A stretch of DNA of 64,000 nucleotides, taken from Adiantum capillus-veneris (taxonomy: Eukaryota; Streptophyta; Polypodiopsida; Polypodiales; Pteridaceae). The stretch spans positions 103,020,087 to 103,084,086 of the forward strand of contig CM043964.1 of the NCBI GenBank assembly GCA_014529385.2, read 5' to 3'. The translations under genes and the position numbers were made by a program. Within the stretch, counting starts at the first letter, position 1. Each line of letters opens with the position of its first letter. The notes under the pieces were generated by a model. That model did not search any database. It had not been told where the DNA came from and was given only the letters and a program-made list of their open reading frames with translations. Positions 23,984 through 35,817 of this stretch are shown piece after piece.

Positions 23984-24215
23984 ATGACTACTTGGACACT
24001 AGGAAGCAGGGTCATGCACTAGTTCACCTTAGAAATTGAGCTTTAAAACTAGGTCCACCACTTGTCCAAGCTATGCCACTTAAATAGGGAGGGGATTCTT
24101 GAGCCAATATGCATCACTTCTCAAATGCTGCTTCATTTGAAATAATTAAGGATTACTTGCACATTGAAATGCAAGCTCTATAGTCGTTTAGTGATGACAT
24201 TAGAACTAGGTCCAC
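23984..24215 (+). repeat. Spacer block, copy 2 (paired with 12898-13127)
   Basis: Same order and orientation as 12898-13127, starting TGACTACTTGGACACTAGGA. It contains two satellite-type cores near 24053 and 24209. Without the retrotransposon, the two copies would flank less than 1 kb of satellite. Confidence 0.8.
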
Positions 24216-24355
24216 CACTTATCCAAGATATGTTGTAATATAGTAAGTGGGTCACCATTTATCCACTTCCATTGGGGCTCCTCAAATTGAAAGTTGGACT
24301 ATTAACATTCATAATCCTCATGTCCAACTTGACAACGTATTTTTTTCACTTGCAG

Positions 24356-27300
24356 GATGGACTTTGAATCTTTGGAGAAAGTACATTTGATTCTTGATAA
24401 TGAAATTGTTGGTATTGGTTGTGTGTGTAGAACAGATCCAGATTCCACATGTGGTGGTACAAAGATAGGGCAAGGAAATGTATCTATACTAGTGGAGGAA
24501 TTTTTTAAGGATGTGGTGCTCCCTTTTCCTACAATGGATACTACATCTCTCCAAAGCTCATTATGGAGTGCCGTTCGATGGCCCAAGCTTATTTTTCACT
24601 CTTCCATGATAATGACAACCCAATTGACACAAATGAAATCTATAGTGGTGATGAACAAGGGGATTAACATGATCCTCTACTTACAGATGCAATACCTATA
24701 ACAAGCCCAGAGTTTGAAACATTGATACGAGAATCTTGGCGAAATCAAAGGATACTTTAAAAGGATGACACTATGATGCAGATTGTACATGAAGGGACCA
24801 TCTTATATGTATTTCCAAATGATTATGTTAACTTCCATGTACTTGATTTTATGGGTGTGGGTATTGAAAGGGAGAATGAAATGAGTGAGACCATGCCTTA
24901 TGTGGCTAGCATCACTTTGGTAAAATGGCCCATCAAGCAAACAACCATGTTGGATGGAATGCCATTACAACGCTTTGTTCCTATTAATGGGATGCATGCT
25001 AGATGTGCAGAATCTGATGTATCTAATGATGATAATGCTAGAAAATATGGTGATGGGAATATCGTTGCTACACCGTTAAGGAAGCGGCGCTATACTTTTA
25101 TCAACAGATGTCGGAAAACAAGAGTAGCACCAGCTTCTTCTTTTTATCTTGCAACTAAGTCAATTCAAAGGGTTTCATGTATTGATTGTTGTGGTGGACA
25201 AAATGCTGTCAGTTTGCAGATCGGGATATGGTGACAAGGTTATGGCAAGAATTTTGGGGAGAGTCTCAGAAAGCATGCACTAATTATGTTTATGATGTAC
25301 TATCTATATGCTATCAGAAAGATGAAAAGATGAGATATCAATTCAAGATAAATGGCTCTATTGTTTGTTGTAGAGCATGGTATGAGCTACATGGAATACC
25401 AAAGACATCATTTTACCGCTACAAGGAAAAAATTGAAAATGATGTGCACCATTATGTGCATGGTAACACATGCACATTGAGACAAGGACTTCAACATACT
25501 AGTTTAGCAAGAGCGTTGCTAAATGAGTTTGTGGATAACATCTCTGAGAAGATGCCACACAGAAGTAGAACACTACTAGATGGCTCAAGAGACACTCAAT
25601 TAGTGATTCCATCAATGTACAAACAGGTTGACATTTCAAGTGAAATCAACACGAAACTTGACCAAATGGGTTATGAGAAGAAGTTATCTCAGTCTTCTTT
25701 TGGTAGGATGTGGAACAAAGAGTATCCACGTGTCACTTTAACAAAGATAAGTGAGTTCTGTAAGTGCAATGTTTGCAGTTCAATGAAGGAAAGGCTAGAA
25801 GCTAAACCTTATCTTGATGAGAGATCTCTTCTCTTGAGAGAGAGAGAGAGAAGTTCAAATGGCACAACAAAAGAGTTGCAGGAGCCTATATTATGCATGT
25901 CGCACATATTCAAAAACTCAACCACAAAAGTATGCATGCATAATTCAGGATAAGATGGATCAAAAGAAGACTACAATTCCTAGATCACATGTTGTTCCTA
26001 AGGGTGTGGACTCCGGATACAATTTCCAATGGCATTGATAGGTATGATCACTCATGGACATGGAGAAGGTCATTGCGGTCACTTTGTCTTGAATGGTTTG
26101 TGGCCAGCTGATCCAAATCTTACAATTGGTTCAATTGCTAATTGTTTACATAACCTAGAGAGGATAGATAAGCATCCTCTTGGTGATCTAGCAACCAACA
26201 AACTACCAAGGAGCTCTATCTCACTACTAAATGCTTTGAACTCAAGGGGTGCTTTGGACTACCACAATCTGAGTGATAGAAAAGAGCCCATTGTGCAGAC
26301 ATCAAAAACTACAGAAGAGGAATTGGGGTCATCATTTTTCAAGTTACCGACGAAGAGTTTGTTACTACAATTAGATAATTGTGCAGGGGAGAACAAAAAT
26401 TGATACTTATTTGCCTATTTGTCCATGCTTGTTGCAAGGGGCGTTTTCAAAACCATTCAACTAGGATTTTTTATGGTTGGGCATACACATGAGGACATAG
26501 ATGCAATGTTCACTAAGTTTTCAGAGAAGTTGAGAGTTACACAAACTTATAGTTTGCCTCATTTGATGGATACACTAAGGAATAGCTCATCTTCATCTCC
26601 AACTCCATTTATGCTCACAAAGGTCCCTGATTTCAAGCAATATTGTGATGGCTATCTTTGTGATGGACAAGACATACTTGTTGGCCATTCCAAACCTCTT
26701 CAATTTAGGTTTTTTATGCAAGATGAGACACCCATGATGAAATATAAGGCACATGTAGGTGTATCAAATTGGAGTGTAAGTATTTGCCTTTGGAAAACTG
26801 ACATAGAAGGAAATCCAATGTTACCGCATGGAGATCCACCTTTGGTACCAATGGTAGAGTATGTCAAGGCCCATGAAGAAGTGATTTCAGGGTTGAAGAA
26901 TTCTATTAAGTTTTGGGAAAAATTATGAAATGGTTCAAGTGTGCCACGATATTATAGGCCCATGATAGATTACTGGACTAAGGTAATTGACAAGTTTGGA
27001 AGAGAAATCATATCAGAGAGAGTCTTGTACGAACAATTTTGGCCAAAAACGCAAGAATATTGTCCCCATGAACAATGCAGCACAATGAGCTTACAACAAG
27101 GAGCAAAAGATTCCTAGGTCTTGAAGAGCTAAATGATCATTTCTGTGGTCCTCAATGAGATAGACCAAGGGAAGAGTTTGACCCTCTATCTGATGTGCAC
27201 CACGGTGACTTTGTTATGCTACTTTCGAGTGACATGGATATCTGTCTAGTTTGGCTTGCAATGGCTTTATCAAATATTGGCAACGAGCCTACATCACCAA

Positions 27301-27596
27301 ACTACAAAAACGTTTTGATTCAATATTGGGCACCTTGTGCAAGAAAGAGTGGGATGACAAATACTCAAGCTTACACTAATTGTTGGAAGGGTTTTTGGGC
27401 TGTTAACTATAAGGACCCGCAAGTGTGGGAATCTGTAGATGCAATTGTTTGGTCTTGGAGACCCAACAAAGAAGGTCCATTTTCAAGGATTAAGATTCCA
27501 TAAAGGCATGCTCTAAAAGCTAAAATTGGCCTTGCTCGTGCACATCATCAACCACACTTGGATAAAAGTTTGGACATGGTATCCAATTTGGAGTAG
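24356..27596 (+). pseudogene. Broken transposase-like gene: DUF8039-like region followed by a DUF7869-like protein
   Basis: A pyrimidine tract and TTGCAG (to 24355) precede the first coding stretch. The first ~80 codons (VGIGCVCRTDPDSTCGG, then LWSAVRWPK) resemble the DUF8039-type domain of plant transposon proteins. After a degraded link comes a protein read across several frames: a Cys-containing WYELHGIPKTSFYR region (25186 on), a CKCNVCSS cysteine cluster (about 25770), HGHGEGHCGHFVLNG (about 26050), QLDNCAGENKN (about 26370), GFFMVGHTHEDIDAMF (about 26470), and a C-terminal GDFVMLLSSD...YWAPCARKSG part ending at TAG 27594-27596. This motif order is that of DUF7869 proteins, which behave as a multicopy, probably transposon-encoded family. 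Defects include frame changes near 24600, 25200, 25930, 26028 and 27110 and stops at 26401, 26926 and 27501. Not functional as it stands; the protein's own role is not known to me. Confidence 0.7.
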
Positions 27597-27879
27597 ATTA
27601 TATGGAGCTTCTATTGTTACTATAATGGTTGTAAACAAGACCTTTGATTGTAGTGACCTTTCTTTCTTTTATTTCATTACTAGTATTTATTCAAATTCAT
27701 GCTTCGTGCATCCTCAAATTTTGGTGTTTATCAACACCACAATTCTTTAAGATTTCACTCTACCCCATCAACAAGTATATCAACATTTTTTCCACTTTAC
27801 ATGGAAAATTCCCAAATTACATGAATTTAGTCAATTGGAGATTCCCATAATGAGGGATTTCTACCATAATACCTAATAT
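27597..27879 (+). other. No gene recognised
   Basis: Short AT-rich stretch between the transposase-like pseudogene and the truncated retrotransposon. Probably 3' flank of the former; the breakpoint between the two elements lies in here. Confidence 0.4.
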
Positions 27880-29520
27880 GGTCTTGCAAAGTATGATATA
27901 CTACTTCACGGGTTGAAGATGTGCATTAGTCATGGTATACAACATCTCATGATAAAGGGGGATGCACTCATCATTGTGAAGCAGCTCCTAGGCATTTGGA
28001 CATGCAAAAAAGAAAGCCTAAGGACAAAAGTTCATTCCATTTGTAGGTTTTTTTATCAATTCGAAGAAGTGAAACTATATCATATTCCTAGGAAAAAAAA
28101 ATGAGGATGCTTATTTACTTGCACAACAAGCAGTTACATGTGTTGAGAAAGAAGTGCAGGTCATCATGGTGGCAAGCAGCTCTCAAGAAACCAAAATACC
28201 AGAGATTGGAGTCATTGTCTCCCATTATTGGCTACATTATGGAGGGCAAGTTTCCACAAGACTTCACAAAAGCTCAAAAGAGGAGGCTCATGAAGAAGGC
28301 AAGTTCCTACCTCTTTCTAGAAGGCTCCCTCTATCAAAGAGGGAAGGATGAAGCGTATAGAAGAGTACCAACTATTGAGAAAATTCCAGACATTTTAAAA
28401 GGTTTTCATAAAGAGGCATGAGGTGGTCATTTTTCCCAAGAGTTAACCATGAAGAAGATTTTTCTTTGTGGGGTATGTTTGGCCAAGCGTGTATGTGGAT
28501 GTCCAACATTGGTGTAAAAGCTGTCACAACTGTCAGGTAAATGGAAATAGAAGGTTGGTGCATGGTCCAAGGCAAATAGTGCTTGCAAATGGACCCTTTG
28601 AAAATTGGGGCATTGATGCTATGGGTCCTTTCCTTAGAACAAAAAATGGTAAATTCTACATTCTAGTGGTGGCTGTAGATTACATGAATAGGTTGGTAGA
28701 GACTCAAAGTGTGGCAAGGGTAAATGGGAAAACAGTGACCAGGTTTTTTTGCACTAATATTTGTTGTAGATTTGGCACACCTTTGGAGATTTTTTTTGAT
28801 AATGGTCCAAGATTCAGGAAGGTTTTAATCACGGAAGTTTGAGAGCTTCACATTCTCCATCATCATAGCACACCCTACTACCCATAATCAAATGGTTTGG
28901 TGGAGAAGTTTAATGGTGTCATTGAAAACATCATTAGAAAGATGATGCAAAACAAGACAAAGTTGTGGAATGACTTCTTGGATGGTTCCTTGTGGGCATA
29001 TCGAATCACATACAGGGAAGCCACAAAGTTCACACCATTTCACTTGGTGTATGGTCAAGAGGCTTTGCAACCAATTGAGATCAACATTCCAACAATGCGG
29101 CTTCGCGGAAAAGAGACACAAGATAATCAAGAAGCATGGATGGATTGACTTCTTACCTTAGTTGAGCTTGAGTGAAAAAGAGAAGCAGCTTATGAGTGCT
29201 ACATGAGGAAAGCTATCCAAGCAAAGGAGAAGCTTGATAAGAAGGTCAAGGACAAGGGTATCAAGGAAGGAGATTTGGTGCTAAGGTATGACAATTGATT
29301 TGACAATAGGTTTGATGCCAAATTCAACACCACATGGCAAGGGCTGTATGTGGTAAAAAAATCATTTAATTCAAGTTACTATCAGCTCATGGATTTAGAT
29401 GGCAAGGAGCATGCTAAGAAGGTGAATGGGTATTGACTAAAGCCCTACCCAAGTCACACTCTACCAAAGGATCTGCAAGAGCATCACCACAAAGCTCTAT
29501 CATCAAGTAAGTCTTGTAGT
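27880..29520 (+). pseudogene. Tat-type pol remnant: archaeal-like RNase H end and whole integrase
   Basis: Translation in shifting frames gives the end of the archaeal-like RNase H (KGDALIIVKQLLG, YHIPRKKK, about 27910-28110), a linker, the integrase zinc finger (GGHFSQE ... WCKSCHNCQ, 28410-28540), and the catalytic core with WGIDAMGPF (D, about 28612), FFDNGPRF (D, about 28800) and NGLVEKFNG (E, about 28900). The C-terminal part follows (KEGDLVLRYDN, YYQLMDLDGKEHAKKVNGY). At least six stops and several frame changes are present. The zinc finger and tail closely match those of the 13260-23233 element, so this copy shows what that element lost. Gag, protease and RT are absent: the copy is truncated on its 5' side. 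Confidence 0.85.
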
Positions 29521-29642
29521 TTGGTTTTTGTTAGACAAGGTGAAGAAGAGCTAAAAAGTAAAGATTTGTTGGACGCACAAAACACAAAACCACTCTCATT
29601 GGAAAATATACCTTTTGATGGTACATGCATGTACCATCATCC

Positions 29643-30470
29643 GGAGGGAGGGATAATGATATCCATTTTTTGGCTATCCAAAATTGCCATAGTGAGCTAC
29701 CTCACCCTACCAAAATCGCCCAAACATTGTGGCTATCCCTACCTTTTCATTGTGCATAGGCGTGTGTGAGTTAGGGGACTTTCCGCATATCTCCTTAAAA
29801 AACCTAACTTAGCTAGTCACTGAGCTAGTTGAGCCAAATAAATAAATAAAAATAAAAGCTATCTATTATGGCCCTTTTGGGTATAAGTATTTAATTAAAG
29901 ATAGGGCCTAAATGTATGGATTTTTATTATAAATATTTTTGGCATTTATTTAAATATGTATACATAGGTGTGTGTTATTTACCTAAGTATATTATGTACA
30001 TTTACTCACCATTACCATGATCTTTCTTACCATGTATTCTATAAAAAATCATTTCATGGAAGCTTCTCTTGTTTTTGGTGTGAATCCAATCCAAGAAAAC
30101 CCTCAAAAAAGTACTTTTCACCACCATCAATCATTGCCTTTCACTAAATTTCTATTTTCTATAGGTATTTTTCCTTAACTCTTGTAAATAAATATACATC
30201 AATAAAAACAAACGAGGACCCTACTCATTTGATTTTCTATATTTTCATAAAATTATCTTCTAAATATACAACCTAACACTATTCTAGATTCCATGAATTG
30301 TTTATATACTAATCTGTGTTTTTCTATCGTATCCATATACTACATATGTGCATAATCCACAACCGTGCATGTTTTCAAACATCTAAAAATCTATTAGGTC
30401 ATGCTCTCATTCAAGGAGGGGCTCCCCTTTGAAGCCTTATGCAATTTCAATAAAAGGGGGGCCACTGAGG
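29643..30470 (+). repeat. Polypurine tract and probable 3' LTR of the truncated Tat copy
   Basis: GGAGGGAGGGA (29643-29653) is followed by TAA and TGATATCC, the expected polypurine tract/LTR start at 29657. From there AT-rich non-coding sequence runs to about 30470. Without a partner LTR the end cannot be fixed; the CCACTGAGGA at 30462 resembles the first element's primer region and may mark the end. Confidence 0.5.
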
Positions 30471-31270
30471 ACTTTTTTGTGTGAAGAAAAATAGGCATTT
30501 TGGTGGGATTTTAAATATCTATCTCCACTCCAAATTTGAAGCAGTGAATAAAAGACAAATTGTGGACCAAGAGTTGAATAATCACCTAGAATTTTTTGAT
30601 ATTTTTAGAGCTACCACTAGTGAGATAGGATTTTTGTGGTGGACCCCAGTCTGCCCACTTTTCTCACAAGTAACCCACAATCTTCTCTCACCTCCTTTCC
30701 TACCCCCCCCCCCCCCCCCCCCCCCCACACACACACACATTTCTCTCTATTCATCACTCAAAACTGGAACTTCCATGGTTTTCTCTCACCCTCTTCACCA
30801 TTAGTCTCCCCTCTCACACCCATAGCTCTCTTTTGAAGCTCTACCTACATCCACCATTTCCATATCTCTCTCTATTACAATTTTATTCTACGCTTTCAAA
30901 TATGCATAAAAAAGTAGCAACCTAACCATACTTAATCTCTGCAAATTGGGGACTTTTTATCAACAAAACCCTCATTCTCTTTGTGTCGATTCAACTATTG
31001 GCAGCATGAGAAGAAGAAGAAGAAAAAGAACGGCGATCACTTTCGACAATCTACGCATGGGTGAGTTCAAGATTCCTCAAATATTCACCATCTCAAGGGT
31101 ACACCCATCTCATTCACCCCTGTATTCTCATCCTTCAAGTTATTCTACTCATTGTAAATATATTACTAACTTTTTCTGTGATTCCTAACACTAACTACTA
31201 ACCTACTAACACAAACACCCATTAGCCCAACTCTAAAAAACACCTTGCCTCAAGACATATACACATAATA
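30471..31270. other. No gene recognised; C run and short microsatellites
   Basis: Contains C24 (30703-30726) followed by an AC repeat. A short AGAAGAAGAAGAAG-rich frame at 31006 (Arg-rich) reads like composition rather than a gene. Confidence 0.4.
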
Positions 31271-31272
31271 AG

Positions 31273-31273
31273 A

Positions 31274-31335
<62 letters not shown>
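31273..31335 (-). repeat. CT/GA microsatellite
   Basis: About 62 bp of CT with one interruption (TTTCTC near 31291). Confidence 0.95.
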
Positions 31336-31338
<3 letters not shown>

Positions 31339-31399
31339 CTTAAAAATTTACTTTCATCTTATCTACCATTATTAATGCGCTCTCTTGAGTCCACATCCA

Positions 31400-32720
31400 T
31401 GACTCAAGCAGACAAGCATGCCTGCAATGTTTTGATATTCAATTTTTTTAAAATAATAATCATAATCTTGATTTCCTAGCTTGTAAAATAGGATTACCAG
31501 TAAGCTTAATGAAGAGTCTCCAACCTATAAATAGGTCCCTCTTGTTTTGTAAATCATCTCCAACGTCTCACAAGCACCCCAATACTCTTTACTCAAGGAG
31601 AGACTTAGGTGTAGCAACCACTTTGTGAGCTTCACACTTCGTGTGAGAGAAGCATTGATGCTACACAGTGCAAAGTGAGACAGTGTGAATGCCCTATCTC
31701 AAACCACTATTGTACATGCTCTTGCACTATCAATAATTTTGGTTTTGGTGCTTCAAAGGCGTGTCTTGGTTCTAGAATCATCATCCTTTCACTTGTGTTG
31801 TTGCGTGGTTTGGTGAAAGCAAGCTAACTCTTCTCTTTTAAGTTTTGTCATTTCAGCTTGTTTGAGAAAGTTGTTAGTGTGTTTTCATTTGCCAAGTTTC
31901 TTATTCATTGTAATCTAGGGTTTTGTGGTGAGAGGTTTCCCACACCCTAAGATAGTGTGTGTGCTAGCAATGTTTACCATTCACTAATTGTTGGTTTATT
32001 TTATGCAAGATCTTTGATAGTGTGATAGTATACAACCTTACCTTTTAAGTTGTCTATCAGGTATTTGCACAAACTCCATTCCTCTCTCTCTTTATTCCCT
32101 TTACTCTGACTCTCTCTTGTGCCATTTGATGTGTGTCTTGGCGTGAGATCGTTTGTTTGTGTTTGGTTGTGCCTCCTCTTGGTTGTGACAAAATCTCTCT
32201 TGCATCCTAGTTCGCATTCCATAAGTAGGTGGTGCCCTTATCTTGTTTGGATTTGGCTTTTGTGTTTGTTGTTGTGTTGTGCTTGTGGTTGCCCCAGCCC
32301 CAATTGAGTAGCATGGGAGCCTTGAGATGTGTTTAGAGGTCGCCTCTCTTGTTGCCCATCCCAGATCGCCTCAGTGCTAGACACTCCACTTTACACTATG
32401 GTACCCTATGAACTCTCAATTATGAACAAGGGATTTTGTGGATCCAAGTCAAAAAAATTTTGGTTGAAAATACCTTCCACCATTGGGCTGTTGTTACCAT
32501 GTAAACGTGGTAGTGATGTGTGTGAACACACTTAGGACCACCAGGGCATCTTTTCCCTCTTTAGGAGGTTTTTTCCCCTGTGCATTGTATATACGCCCAT
32601 CACTCTAGGGCTATCTATCTTTCCATTGCACACTAAGTAAAACACTCTCTATTGTGTGCCTTGAGCTTCCTTTGTCTTCACCAAGATGTGCGTGTTTCCT
32701 TGCAACCCTAATTCCAAAAA
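31400..32720 (+). repeat. Probable 5' LTR of a copia element
   Basis: A TATA box TATAAATA (31526-31533, in CCTATAAATAGG) lies about 1.2 kb before a tRNA-Met-type primer site (32722). There is no coding sequence between them and repeated short words such as TTGTGAGC and TTTGTGGTG. The left LTR edge is not determined because the 3' partner is missing. Confidence 0.55.
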
Positions 32721-32721
32721 T

Positions 32722-32733
32722 TGGTATCAAAGC
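32722..32733 (+). other. Primer-binding site (tRNA-Met type)
   Basis: TGGTATCAAAGC matches the common plant copia primer site TGGTATCAGAGC at all but one base. Confidence 0.8.
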
Positions 32734-33084
32734 AGGTTACATCCTCCCGGGCTTAGTCACCAGTAGCTCCATCAGATGCCTGCTCACTTTCTCCGATTTT
32801 AGTGAGCTTTGGCGAGCATTTGCAGGTCGCAAAAAAATTTGGGAGGACTTGTAGAGCTCAGTCTGCTCAGACTTTTGATTCGGGCTCATTTTGGCCTCCA
32901 TTTCCACTACAGGCAGTAATGTGCAGGCTATTTTATCATTTTGTGCAAAATTTTTGTCAGTGCCATTTTTACAGCATAACAAGTCCCATACATGCTACCG
33001 AGGATTTTTCTATTTAGTACGTGCTAGTCTGACTCAGTTTCTCCTGACTTTGGGAAATTTTCACATCAGATACATGCATACTCC

Positions 33085-35510
33085 ATGGCTGACAACAACA
33101 CAGATGTGTTCAAGATGTTTGCTTTGCTAAGGACAGATTGGATGGGGACAGTTACCCTATGTGGTCTTACATGATGCAACATGTTCTTGTGTCAAAGAAT
33201 GTCTAGAATATTGTGTAGGGCATTGATGTACGTCCTGGTTCTGAGGATGTAGGCAATGTTGAGGATGTTGCAGGTCTTGCTACAAGGATTGCTACTGTTA
33301 GAGTTGTTTTTCCTATGGTAGAACAAGCTCATTGGGATGTAAAGGATACATAGGCTCATGCATTGATTGTGTTGTCTATGAAGTGCACCATTACTCCTCA
33401 CATTTGTTCAGCAAAATCCGCAACATAGGATTGGGATATTCTGGATGGTCTTTATGCAAGCCGCAATGAGGCAAAAATTGTATTGCTGCATAAAGAGCTG
33501 GAGTCAAAGATTATGCATGAGGAAGATGATATGGAAACTTTTCTTGCTGGTGTCAAGGATATCAATGAGCAATTTATTTCTGTAGGTGAAGTCATTTAAG
33601 ACAACTCCCTTGTGCAGAATGTTCTTGATGCCTTGCCAGACTCTTACCAGACTGTTGCTAGTACTTAGGGACTTATGACCCAAGGAAATCCTGAAGTTGT
33701 CAAGTTTGATGCATTGTGCACATTGCTGTTGCAAGAGTCACTTTCCAAAAAAAACAGCACTAGACAGTGTGCAGTTGAACTGGATCTTATTGCTTCTCAA
33801 AAAAAGGGTGGTAATAGCAATGCAGCCACTTCTTGTGGTTCTTTTGCTAGTGAAAAATCATTTGTTCCTAATGCTTCTGCTGACAGCAATTTTTCTAGAA
33901 ATTCTGGTGTTAAGGGGAAAAAAAATGTGTTGCCATTATTGTAAATCCAATGATCACTTGATCAAGCAGTGTCCTAAGTTAAAGGCCAAAGACACAAAGA
34001 AGAAAGAGGGTGATGCCATTGTAAATGCTGGCTCCACTACAAATGCAGCTATTGTTGAGTCTTCTATGAAAGGAAACTGTGATGCTGATGTTGATGCATA
34101 ATGGGCTTTTAGTGTAGAGTGTATTTATAATCCTGTTTTCCATGATGCATGCATGCCAGTTGCTGCAGATTCACATCTATGGTATTTTGATAGTGGTGCT
34201 ACAAAGCGCATTACCTTACAGCGTGATTTGTTCACCTCTCTCTCATCTGTCCCTCATGGGAATTTAGTCATGTGCCAACATTGCCTCTTATCCGGTTTAG
34301 GGAACTGGAAAGATTGTGCTTACTACTAAAAAAGGCAAGTCTTTTACAATTATTGATGCACTTTATGTACTTGGGATCAAGAAAAATCTTTTGGATGTAT
34401 CTGTACTTGCTAGACTTGGACTTGTAGTCAAATTTGTGGATGACTGATGTACAGTTCATGATCAAATTTTTGGTGATGAAATTGTTGCATCTGGCCTTTT
34501 GTGTTGTGGGATGTATAAGCTCATTTTGTATGACAACTGTGGAAAAAATTTTGCAAATGCAGTTGCAAATTAAAGGATTGTTTCAGATGCAAAACTGTGG
34601 CATGCACATTTTGGGCATCTGAATTTAATTAGTTTTCTGTGTTTGCAAACATCTGATATGGTTGCTTCTTTGACGCCTCTTGAAGCACCTGTCAATCATG
34701 TTTGAAAAGGCTGTATTTTGGGTAAAATGCAGCATGCTAAGTTTCCAAAGGATGGGTCAGTTCCTTCTACATGCAGATTGCAACTTGTGCATAATGATGT
34801 TTGTGGGCCTATGCAAACTCCTTCCTTGGGAAATTATTGTACTTTGTGACTTTCATTGATGACTACTCCAGGCATGCATGCGTATATCCATTGAAATCTA
34901 AGTCGAAGTGTTCAGGTGCTTCAAGCAATTTCTTGCTATGGCTTAAAATGTCTCAAAATTTACTATGGGCACCCTCTGTTTTGATTGAGGGGGGGAGTAT
35001 ACGTCTCATGAATTTAATGCATTTTTGGCTAGTCGTGGGATAAAACACCAATGTACTGAGCCGTATACGCCTCAACAACATGGTGTTGCTGAGATGAAAA
35101 ATAAGTCTCTTACGGAAATGACAAGATGTATGGTCAAGAGTCAAGCTTACCACATTTGTTTTGGCTCAAGGCTATCATGTGTGCCACTTATGTACTCAAC
35201 AAGTGTCCTACAAAAGCATCATCTATTGAGAACATGCATGTTTTTGGTTGTTTGGCTTGTGGTTTAGTGCCACAAGTACAACACAAAAAATTGGATGATA
35301 AGGTTGTGAAATGTATTTTTGCTGGTTATAGTTCTAAAAGAAAAGGTTATAGGTTGTACCATCCATAGAGAAAGTGTATTTTTGTCTCACGTGATGTTGT
35401 GTTTGTGGAAGATTCTGTTCAGCCTTTGCTACCATGTACTAGAGACAATAATGTAAGCTCACAAGAGAGTCTTACCATGCACCGAGTGAATTTTTTTGAG
35501 CAAAGATAAA
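33085..35510 (+). pseudogene. Copia gag-protease-integrase, decayed
   Basis: Reading across frames from ATG 33085 (MADNNTDVF) gives a copia Gag of the UBN2 kind (DGDSYPMWSYMM; VLDALPDSYQTVAS), a zinc knuckle CHYCKSNDHLIKQC (about 33930), the protease active site WYFDSGATK (about 34180-34203), the integrase zinc finger (LWHAHFGHLN, about 34600), core residues in LVHNDVCGP (about 34790) and TFIDDYSRHA (about 34850), and the Glu region TPQQHGVAEMKN (about 35065). It ends with the usual VFGCLACGL and CIFAGYSSKRKGYRLYHP segment. More than ten stops and frame changes make it non-functional. The coding match ends near 35510 and resumes at about 39240. Confidence 0.88.
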
Positions 35511-35730
35511 CCCGAGAAAATGTTTGTATGCATCTATAAACATCTAGCTCAACTCTAGATTTCTAATTATATTAACTTTCACGTCATGATGTGTCTCTTT
35601 TTATATGGTGATGTTCATAGTGCTCCATTGTCAAGTACATTGGTTTTATTTTTCCTTTGCACCTATCTCTAACCATGCCTATTATACATGTATATATACA
35701 TATGTATGTGTACACACACGCGTGTTTATC

Positions 35731-35814
<84 letters not shown>
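35731..35814 (+). repeat. GA microsatellite (~84 bp)
   Basis: Pure GA repeat; the long Arg-Glu frame through it is an artefact. Confidence 0.98.

Positions 35815-35817
<3 letters not shown>

Noticed and set aside
11651-24590. Single spliced gene joining the exon at 11651-11858 to the exon at 24356
   Set aside because: The phase-1 donor and the 24355 acceptor do not keep the 24357 frame open: a stop appears after about ten codons. Kept only as separate candidates.
30462-30471. Second primer site (CCACTGAGGA) after the truncated Tat copy
   Set aside because: Only ten bases match the first element's primer region, and a primer site is not expected after a 3' LTR.
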